DNA from: Seriola aureovittata
Lineage: Eukaryota; Chordata; Actinopteri; Carangiformes; Carangidae
DNA: 64,000 nt
NCBI RefSeq assembly: GCF_021018895.1
Contig: NC_079365.1
Span: 15,947,501 to 16,011,500, forward strand
Direction of reading: 5' to 3'
Shown: positions 55,175 through 64,000 of the stretch, one piece after another
Numbering within the stretch: position 1 is the first letter of the stretch
Layout: each line of letters opens with the position of its first letter
Notes under the pieces: generated by a model
Database searches by the model: none
What the model was told of the DNA's origin: nothing
What the model saw: only the letters and a program-made list of their open reading frames with translations
Program-made: the position numbers and the translations under genes

Positions 55175-57096
55175 ATGTTTCTCCCCTTCTCATGGATCCT
55201 GGGAACTTCTGAATGGACGCCTTTTGATTCAAACCCAATTGACTGTTTTCTTCAAGGTGAGTTGACATGCTTTTCTTCCTTGTGCCAAAAAAAGCTTGTA
55301 TTTTTATTTTCTCTAGATTCTCAACACTTCTGCAAACAGTTTCTTTACATACTTACTTTTTGGTTGTGGTGTTTTTGTCAAAGGTCTGGTGGGTGCGTGT
55401 GGGATATCAGTGCTGTGCAATCTGATGAGAGTTTACAACTTCATTCAAACATGCAGGTGAGTTTATTCTTGAAAAGAAGAGACGAGAAATGTAATGAACT
55501 TTTAAGAGTAGCAGAGTTATTCTCTAATTTTCTCCCCACACAGTGATTCTGAAATTGAAAGTAAACAGAGGTCATCTTCACTCACCAGTCCTCTGGGAGG
55601 GAACTGGAGGGCAGCACTTCAGTTCTGGTCTGTGACACTCCTCCTGTCTCTGGTGGGCTCGAGGGTCTCCTCTCTCATAGTGCTGGAGTTCTCGCTCAGA
55701 GCTGTTTCTGCCTGGGCATCAGCAGGACTGGTGAGTTCTTCAGACACACAAACAGTGCAGCTGATATACAATACAATGCAGTACAATGGTTTTGTCCTCG
55801 TTTACATCTATTTTGATGGTACTTGCTGTGTTCTTTCTTGTCTTCAACATATAAGTTCTCCTAACACTGAATTTACCCATTTTCATCCACACTCTTGTAT
55901 TTGTTTTAACTCAGGATGCTGATGGCAGAGGCCTAGACCTTGTCTTGATCCAGTGCCAGTTTTCTCTGGGTTGTTGCCTCACCTGTACTCTGGTCTTCCT
56001 CCATCAGGGGGCTCCACACTGCTCCCTCAGTTTGTTTCTGGCAGCTGCACTCAGCTGGGCACTGGCAAGTGTCTGCCACAGTCTGTGGAGCCATGTGGCC
56101 AGACTCTACCCACTGCATAGCACAGAGCGTTACTGTGGGAAATGCATCACCCTCCTGACCTCCGGACACACCATACTGGCTTCACTGCAAAGAGTGGTTG
56201 TCTTGGCTTTTGCTCTTGCAACTGTGGCTTCCACCGCTACGGTTTATAACCACTTCCTGTCCCAGAAGGATGCTCTTAAGTTTTGGACTCCACTGACACT
56301 CTGCTACACTATGCTGGTGGTCTATATTCAAGGTGATGATCATGGCAGCTATGTGGAAAATGAAGACTTCTGGAGATAGAAAAAACGTTTAGATTAGATA
56401 AGTTTAAGAGGGGAAACTGGTCTGGTAACCCATGTACAGTGACAAATAACACACAAGGCAGAACACAGCAGAGAACATAATGAAAGACTTAGTGCCACCA
56501 CCAACAGTACCACTAATACACAAACTAACACATATTACAGCGGCATTAACACATGTGAAATAAGACCTTACAAATGATGTTAAAAACACAACTCATATCT
56601 CAGGCACAAGAACGTTCAGCATTATCGTATAACTTTTGTTTTCATTTTATTCAGCGGATCAGCATCGGCAGGCTTCTGCAGAGGGCCTCTTGCACACTGT
56701 AGTGCTGAGACTGGGAGCCTTACTGGTGCTCATGCTGACGGTGGGCGAGTGGTCGGATGTCCTCCACGTCCTCATCACTTTCCTGGGAGAAGCGGCCTGT
56801 CTGCTGCCCTCTCAGGACCTTCTGCAAGCTGTGTTAACGGTCTGTATGAAGAAGCTGTTCCACTCAGAAACGATATACAGTATTTTATGTTTCCCTTTTT
56901 TGCATCTAAGCTGTCATCTCAAACAACATGATTTTGTTGGTAGTAATGCTGCCCAATGTGAAAATGACATTTAATCGTCATGCTTCGTTTTTAGGAAGAA
57001 GAAGAAGAAGAAGAAACAAGTCTGAACAAATACAAACGGAGCTCCGGTCACAAAACAAGGGAATGCACAAGGAGAACATCATCAGACAGAAGTTGA
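55175..57096 (+). CDS. tmem82: Transmembrane protein 82
   Basis: Multi-pass membrane protein of unknown function. Six coding exons: 55175-55256, 55384-55456, 55544-55730, 55915-56332, 56655-56839, 56995-57096; phases close to 348 residues (human 343). Hydrophobic segments include GLVGACGISVLCNL, LLLSLVGSRVSSLIVLEF, FSLGCCLTCTLVFL, LSLFLAAALSWALASV, VVVLAFALATVAST and LGALLVLMLTVGEW. Regions matching human TMEM82 include VGSRV, LEFSLRAVS, RYCG and RFWTPLT-like KFWTPLTLCYT. The last exon begins with seven Glu codons (a GAA repeat), followed by a basic Ser/Arg-rich tail ending SSDRS. If intron 5 were retained, the frame would instead run to a stop at 56974. It lies between slc25a34 and fblim1 as in human. 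Confidence 0.92.
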
Positions 57097-57174
57097 TGGT
57101 GTAACTGAAGTCTACCTCAAATATCAATGACTACCTCAAATGTTAAGACACTAATATTCAATATTACCATTGAT

Positions 57175-57180
57175 AATAAA
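57175..57180 (+). other. tmem82: Likely tmem82 polyadenylation signal (AATAAA)
   Basis: AATAAA lies about 80 bases past the tmem82 stop codon, implying a very short 3' UTR. Confidence 0.5.
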
Positions 57181-59369
57181 AAGATTATTGTGGCCTCACT
57201 CACTGACTCTTACTGAATTTTGCAGCTGTTTTAAACAGAGGGGAAAAGACTTGGGAGTTTGTAACTTTGCACCATATCACAGCTGCTGTTTTGTTTCTTG
57301 TATTGACAAGAAGATCCAACCCACACTGAGCTCGTGGGTTTTTCAGCAAATGTGAATTATGAAAGATTTTACTTTACTCTGATGTGGCAGATATGTTACT
57401 ATACTCCATGCAATGGGAGACAAAGGCATGACAGAGCAGTGATGAACCGAACAAAATGTTATTCATATAGGATGTTGTTCTGTTATGACACAGCATAGTT
57501 ATAACAAGCTGGAGCTGTTTTAAAAAGCCAGTACAGTGGAACACAGATCAGCAGAAAGCTGATGAAAGGAACGCAGTGTAAAAAGATAAGGACTGCACCA
57601 GATGTAGAACAGTACTTTATTCATTTATGAGTCTCCAGTATGGTCCAGGGTAAAAAAAGTAACAACTTCAAATTACTCATCGCTGGAATTGAGAAGCCTT
57701 TTGATTTATTTCTACATGAAATACATCATCTTAAATTGGTGTTGATCAAATATTCTACACAACAACTTTTGGTTTCTTAGAGAAACACTTCCTTAATGAA
57801 TAATACCAGAAAAGCGCCGATGACTTTCACAGTGTTTGATCATGGCGTCTTCATTTTAAGATGCTTCTCATCGAGATGTGAGGCGACACTGGCCCATTGA
57901 TGGTGTCCGTGTGTCACTAATTAAAGGGGCCCTCATTTACACATGAAGATCGGTTCAGTCTCCAGTAGAAGTGCCCAGCCTGTGGAAGTGGTTGTATAAC
58001 ATCCTCTGTGGGGCAGAAAGCCTGCATTACAAGCTGGATGTGTGGGGTTTTAAAGAAGTTGTGATGTAGGTGGCAGGGGGGTCTAATGAAAGACACTATC
58101 CAGTTGCATCATGGGAAATGTAGGATCCATGTTGTTGTTTTTTAGCTTTACCGTTACTCAGGACTAAAAGACAGATTGTTTCAGGTTCTCTTACTTCGAG
58201 TTTCACCATTTTCTTTTCAATCTGTCTCTCACAACTCCCCCAGCCTTATTCCTGAAGTTCTCCTTTAGCTGCTACTCAAAGCTACTTCTGTAGAGTAATT
58301 GTCAACAAAAGCATAGTTTTTCAGTATTTCTCTCTGTCGAAGTCTTCCCACCCCTGCAGATGTTTACAGTTAGGAAATCAGCATCAGCTGTAATTGTGAA
58401 CATGCAATTGTCGTTGTTTTCCCTATCTGCTGTGTTTCTTCCTGTTCCTTTCCCTTGATTTCCCTTCATTCATTTCATTTTCTTTTCATTGTTTTCCTGC
58501 ACATCCCCTGAAACTTTTTAAAGGATTAAAGTAAAGCGTGACGTGATGTTGGTGAGAAAATTGAAAAGTCATGCTGCTAGAAGCAGTGAAGAGGTTCAGA
58601 AGGTTTAATGGGGATTTTAGCTGCTGAGAGTGGGGGGTGGAGGGGCGGAGCATGGAGGTCTGGGGATTGTGTCATCAGTAGGCATGCTCCCTCCTGCAGC
58701 CGTAACATCACTGCAGCATTCCTTTCCACAGAGCTGGAACAACAGAGACCCTCATCACTCTCCTCATCTGCTTGTCCTGTTAACCCTCTCTCACACATTC
58801 CTGCCTCGCTCTTCCTCCACGTTGATCAGGAAAGTTTTACTCAACATCAAGTCCCTCACTCCATCCTCCTCTTTGACTCTCAGGAAGGGAGTAGACCTCA
58901 CAAAGTTTTGGCTCCAGAAACTAACCACAATATTTGCTGTTCAGCAGACCTGATATTGCTTTGACTCATTCTGGTGGAGAGCAAACACAACAAAGCAGCT
59001 TTTTCATAGCTCTCACAGACATCACTCACTGTTCTCCCCCCTCTCCTAATATACCAACATCTCCTCTTGCACAATGCCCTGATTCATTGCACTGTAATGC
59101 TGCTGCTCCTTGTGCAGCTAAACACAAAAGCTTCAGCAGGAGAGTCTGTTGAGGTCCACCACATATTATCAGACTGTGTGTTCTGCTCCGGACAGTCGGT
59201 GAGGCACAAATGGAAGCAATGCCATGAGACGCTGATAGTGAGTCAAGGCTAAAGTGATATAATGTAGTGGGGGAAGGGAAGAAGGAAAGAGGGAGAAGAA
59301 AAAAGGAGGCAGACTCGATGAGGGAGGTAGGGAAAATAAAGCTGACAGAACAATAAGGCAGAGCTGCAC

Positions 59370-59370
<1 letters not shown>

Positions 59371-59418
<48 letters not shown>
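59371..59418. repeat. (AG)n microsatellite
   Basis: About 24 AG units. The Ser-Leu frame read on the minus strand is an artefact of this repeat. Confidence 0.95.
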
Positions 59419-59420
<2 letters not shown>

Positions 59421-59613
59421 CAGTTTGAGATAGAGAGGAGATAGAAAAGGCAGGTACAGTCACATCCTGCTGGCATGCAGAAAGATAAAGAAGAGGGTGG
59501 TGGCGGTGTGTCTACGCTTATGAGAAACTTTATGACATGACATTGCATTTGTTGAAACACAACTGTTGCATAACTTAATGTGAGTATGTGTCTACGTGCA
59601 TGCGTGCAAGTGA

Positions 59614-59639
59614 GTGTGTGTGTGTGTGTGTGTGTGTGT
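59614..59639. repeat. (GT)n microsatellite
   Basis: Thirteen GT units in the presumed fblim1 upstream region. Confidence 0.9.
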
Positions 59640-59899
59640 ATGCCTGCCAAGTTTTCATAGTGGATGAATGTGTCATGTTTTTTACAGAACTTTGCCCGAG
59701 ATTAACTGTTCACCTTTTACGGTTGGGAGGGAGGTGGTATTGTCATTCAGCCAGAGAAGGAGGAGGAGGGGTCGACGGACGGGAGAATTGGGGAGGGAGG
59801 TACAGAAGGAAAAGGAGTGGCCTTCTGCAGATAGTTGCCCTCTCTGCCGGAGTAAAGTCTTCTCACTGTGGCAGCTTGTAGGAGGGAAAACAAACCAGA

Positions 59900-59972
59900 A
59901 GTTTTGAGATACAGAACAAGGAAGGAGAAAGAAGAAAAGAGAGAGCCGTCTTCAAACCACATTTTCTCACAG
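59900..59972 (+). other. fblim1: Candidate non-coding first exon of fblim1
   Basis: A purine-rich segment ends at a strong donor (CTCACAG then GTATGT at 59973). The next acceptor before the start codon is at 60353 (TATACAG) or slightly upstream. The left limit is arbitrary. Supported by splice signals only. Confidence 0.3.
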
Positions 59973-60355
59973 GTATGTAATGGCAGCTCGCAGCCAGTGT
60001 GAGTGCGTTTAAAGGAAGCAGATGATACAGACTTGTGCTTTCTGCTTCTAAAACCATTCATTATAGGTAGAGAGAGCTGTGAGTGTGTGAATCTACCTCT
60101 CTGAAGTGAGAGAGAGAGCTCCCACAGGGTTGACTGAGAGGGTGTGTACACTTAGAATAAATACTGTTAAGCTGATAGAGATAAAATGTTTGCTATTCAT
60201 ATGTTTTATTCTTATTCCCTCTTCTTATTCTTATGATGTGCTTCTATGTATCTGTTTTATGATTGTCCTTTTAAACAGGTCTGTAAAACAATATGATAAT
60301 CATGATAATCATTGTCCTGTCCTCCTGTTAGGCTTTATGTAGGTTATATACAGTC

Positions 60356-63300
60356 ATGGCATCAGCAGCTTCACCAAAAAGGATGGTGTCCTCTGTCTTT
60401 ATCACTCTGGCATCTCCTTATCGAGCCACTGTGACACAGCAGCAGCCCGCCCTCCAAGCTCACAGTGCCCCTGCTAGAGACAAGCAGCACACTGCTGTGC
60501 GAGTCAGCCCAGGTGACAGCATCCCCGCCCTCAGACACAGGAAAGAGGACCATTCACCATCCGACTCTCACAGCAGCATGGACAGCAAAGACCGGACTCG
60601 TGCAGGAGCTCCAGCCCGAGCTTCAGTTCCACAGAGTCCCAAACCCGCCCAACCTGGACCCAGCAGAGGAAAGTTGCAAGAAGTCGACAGAGGTGCTGCA
60701 GGTATTCATGACAAATTCTTTTTTTTTTTTTAAATCTTGGATTCAATACAAAATAGTGCACTGGACAAAATGTAGACTACCTTACATGTAGTGACATACA
60801 GTGATGCCATCAGGCCCCAGCTGACCTGTTTTTCAATCCCATGTTGAGATGGTGTGATTGCCAATTCATAGAGCCGATTATCAATTACAAATTATGGCTC
60901 ATTGCTTTCCTGAGCATTATTGCATGCTGTCTGAACTATGATTTTATGCATCAAAACCTGTTTCCTGGTGTTGGAGAATACTACTGCCACTGCATATGTG
61001 AAAAGGTTTAAGTGTAAAGCCTTTTGCGGCTCCAGAGGGAATCCATCGGTTGAGGCTGAAGACTACAAGTTTGAAAATAAAAAATCTGGGGGTGTGGAGT
61101 TAGAAAGATGTGAGCTTACCAGATTTCTGTAGCCTGCTCATCATCTCTGCTTGAGGCTAGTTGCTCCAGGCTACAGTAGTTGCATTGTGGGTTATGTAGG
61201 TGCCAGGTTTTGACAAGGCAGAAGAATAAGTGAGAAAAAAAAGACATCTCTGGTTCTGCTGCATCAATTTTGATCCTTTTTTTTTGTCCATCGTGGATTC
61301 CACAATGTTGGGAGTGTAAAGCTAAATTGGTGTCGTACTTTTTCTTTTCCAGTACTTTAAACTGGAAAAATCAGTTAACCCTCTTCTCACACTTGCTGGG
61401 TTCAAGAAGTATTTATGTTATCAGGTCTGAAATGATAAAGTATCATCTGCGAAGAACAGTTGCTAAATCTGATCACAGCTGGCTTCCTGTTTTGGAAACA
61501 AGCAGAAAAGTTGTTATTTTAGAGACAAATGTTTAGAAGAAACCCCTAAGCTTCAGTTTCTCCCCTTATTTTATTTGATTATTGTTTTGTCTCTTTTCTT
61601 GTTTTTCTAATTTTTAGGGGTGAAAATATCTTACAATATGCATGCTCATGTATGCATATATATGTGTATATGCAGTATATTTGTATATATTTTGTTGGGT
61701 CATAACGTTAATCTTCTCCTGAATTTCAGGAAATGTCATTGCTTACTGGAAACTATTTCGACTATTTTTCTGAAATAAGTCTTTTTCTTGCCAAACAGAG
61801 CTCTTCCCTCCTCGTCCTCCTCCTACCCCTCCTGCTGCTGCTGCACTGCCTTCATCTCTGGGAGCAGCGATCCCTGAAGGATCGGCACTTCCACCACCTC
61901 CTCCTGTCCAGACACCTCTCTCACACCCTCTGACCCCAGGCCAGCAGCCAGTTTACAACAGAGAGGTATGCGACTTCCCTCACAATGTTGCTACAAATCA
62001 CATTTTCACCCGCCCTATCTTCATGTTTACCATTGATGTCACTGTTTTAAACACTTGAACCCAATTTCCCTCAATAAATTTCTCCTGAAGTAGACAAGTC
62101 ACTTTTTCCCACAGTGAAGGATTAAAACTTTCCACAACTTTTACAGATACTGTATTATGTTCTGCAGTGGTTGTAAAGAGTCATCTGCAAAACACATTAT
62201 GAAGGAAAAAAAACAGCTGTCTTTTATGGATAATGATCAGAAGGACTTTATGAACTGTACAAATTTTTCCTTCACAAACAGAGCTCTTTCCAAACTGTTG
62301 ATATCTTTATAAGAAACTTTTTGTTCCCATAATTTCAGCTCAGTATCTGTGTACAAACACTAAAGCACTGACCAGGAAACAGGCTGAGTATGACTTTTTC
62401 CCATCGTCATCTGTGTAATGCTTTATAGATGATAGGATTTCTTGTATACCCCAAAACTTTAAAGTTAGATTTAAATAAAACTATTCCTTTCAACTACTTT
62501 TCAGTCTGGGAAAAAGTACAGCTTTGAGACTTTAATAGGTGCAGTTTTCCTATGTTTGTAATTCTAATGTTAAACACAGAGAATGTAAGATTGATACGAC
62601 ACTGTGTTTCAACCTTGGGAAAGTCTGAAGGTTTTAAATAACAAGTGACTCAACTGTGATTCGTACATCAAAAGAAATGTGACTCAATTTTTTATATCAG
62701 AGTCTGTATTTGTATTAAGCGTCTCTTAATTAAAAGCATTGAAATGAAAAGTCAACATCGTGTGATATGTATACTCTTAAATCGATACTCCGCAGCCTTG
62801 ATTGTCTTGGATGACTTTTATATTTCAACCTGTAAGCTCCACAGCTATTCTTAACCCCCTCTCTTTCCAGCATCAGACAAAACCCCTGCACACTCAAAAC
62901 CAAGCGTTGTTACATCGTGTGGTTCATCTTATGAGGCCAAACTCAAACTTGTTAGTAGTCTCAATTTAAAGTTTAGTTTTACATTGACAAAGTGCTTTAC
63001 ATTCAAGGTGGAAACAAGCACACCATCTAGTGGGTTAAACCAAGAGGAACAGTCCCATGGGATCCATAAAAACGGCCAAGACACAGGCAGTAAAGGTAAC
63101 ATGATCTCTATTTACACATTTACCACTCAGGTTTTAAACTCTTCTGTTGTGACAACACGCATATTATTATAAACTGCTCTGATGTTTGATGTTTGTGTGC
63201 AATGCAGAGGTGTGTGGCTTCTGCCGGAAGCCCGTGGCTCTTTCTGAACCCGCGATAGAGGCCTTAAACAGGACCTACCATGATGGTTGCTTCCAGTGTA

Positions 63301-64000
63301 GATCTTGTCACATTCCCCTGGCTGGTAAACACTACTACAACAAGGCGGGAATTCCACTCTGTGAAGCCTGCTACCATGTAGGTCCAAGTCAATACATCTT
63401 CCACTACAGGATGTTCACATGCAAATCTTTGTAAAGGACAATTCCAATGTTTTTGCATGCTCATTTTCTTCAAACTATGTATGTTTTAAATCAGTCAATG
63501 TATTTTATTAACTATTCAATTCTGTCTCTTAGACCAGTCTGGAACTGTGTTGGGCATGTGGGGAAGTCATCACAGACCATGTGATCCGCGCATTGGAGCG
63601 AGCGTACCACCCTTCTTGCTTCACCTGTACAACATGTAAACAGCAAATTGGAGAGCAAGCTTTTGCTCAGGGAGAAGTTGGAGAGGTGTATTGCCTCCAG
63701 GACTACTACAGGTATGAGAGTTAAATTTAATCTCAAGCATTACAGGACAACTTTACACAACCTAAGAGATTTTAAACCTCATTTTATTCCATTTTATTTT
63801 CCTTCTTATAGTGCTTTTAAATGTAATCTTCATCTTGGGTAAAGCGGCATCTGTAGTAAAAGGTGCTGTACAAATAAAGTTGCCTTGCCTTACAGTTTCT
63901 TTCTTTCAAACTTTTGTCCATGAAGGAAGTATGCTCCAAAGTGTAATGCCTGTAAGCAGCTAATTATTCCAAAAGAGGATGGTACTGACAGCTACACTGT
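60356..64000 (+). CDS. fblim1: Filamin-binding LIM protein 1 (migfilin), 3' truncated by window edge
   Basis: Adaptor linking filamin, VASP and kindlin/integrin at cell-matrix and cell-cell junctions. Six coding exons are visible: 60356-60701, 61799-61965, 63008-63095, 63208-63377, 63533-63711, 63926 to the window end. They give about 341 residues in one frame. The N-terminus KRMVSSVFITLASP matches the filamin-binding strand of human migfilin (KRVASSVFITLAPP). Exon 2 is proline-rich (LFPPRPPPTPP, ALPPPPPVQTP), the expected VASP-binding type. LIM1 begins at Cys203-xx-Cys206 (VCGFCRKPV), LIM2 at CWACGEV (about residue 263), and LIM3 at CNACKQLIIP (about residue 323) is cut by the window edge. 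It follows tmem82 on the same strand as in human. Confidence 0.93.

Larger units (their letters stand above)
57181..59899. other. Intergenic region between tmem82 and fblim1; no gene seen
   Basis: No supported coding frame on either strand. It holds an (AG)n tract at 59371-59418, a (GT)n tract at 59614-59639 and purine-rich patches. The rest is AT-rich and unremarkable to me. It probably contains the fblim1 promoter near its right end. Confidence 0.5.

Noticed and set aside
59026..59650. Minus-strand frames with long Ser-Leu runs
   Set aside because: They arise from the (AG)n repeat at 59371-59418 and its purine-rich flanks.

Overview
This window is vertebrate nuclear DNA from a ray-finned fish, most likely a percomorph teleost. 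The genes are intron-rich with GT-AG junctions and short introns. (CA/GT)n microsatellites are dense, and the dispersed repeats resemble terminal-inverted-repeat families that are common in percomorph genomes. I see no prokaryotic feature, CRISPR array, tRNA or rRNA gene. No wholly new multi-gene system is evident. The window is a conserved gene neighbourhood whose parts all lie in human 1p36.13-p36.21.

Layout: mfap2 (+, 1850-5058) and crocc/rootletin (-, 6727-24564) are arranged tail to tail. They are followed by necap2 (-, 29136-33198) and szrd1 (-, 36716-38594). szrd1 shares a divergent CpG-rich promoter interval with fbxo42 (+, 41243-46402). Then come slc25a34 (+, 49478-53883), tmem82 (+, 55175-57096) and the 5' part of fblim1 (+, from 60356), which runs off the right edge inside its third LIM domain. 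I assembled seven complete coding sequences exon by exon, and in each the splice phases close: mfap2 8 coding exons/167 aa, crocc 37/2023 aa, necap2 8/251 aa, szrd1 4/160 aa, fbxo42 9/706 aa, slc25a34 5/343 aa, tmem82 6/348 aa. fblim1 is seen for six coding exons (about 341 residues).

Functionally the genes are unrelated neighbours: an elastic-microfibril glycoprotein, the ciliary rootlet filament, a clathrin-adaptor accessory protein, a SUZ-domain RNA-binding protein, an F-box/Kelch ubiquitin-ligase adaptor, a mitochondrial carrier, a multi-pass membrane protein and a filamin-binding LIM adaptor. The block mfap2-crocc-necap2-szrd1-fbxo42 matches human order. slc25a34-tmem82-fblim1 is also a human block, but here it abuts fbxo42 directly and in the opposite relative orientation.

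The most interesting non-coding signals are a perfect RFX X-box and a second near-perfect one inside crocc introns, long (UG)n and (CA)n tracts sitting on crocc splice sites, a ~1-kb foldback element near the synteny junction, a GTTAGC-rich divergent promoter, an orphan CpG-rich interval with a CRE palindrome, and a small divergent ORF beside necap2.
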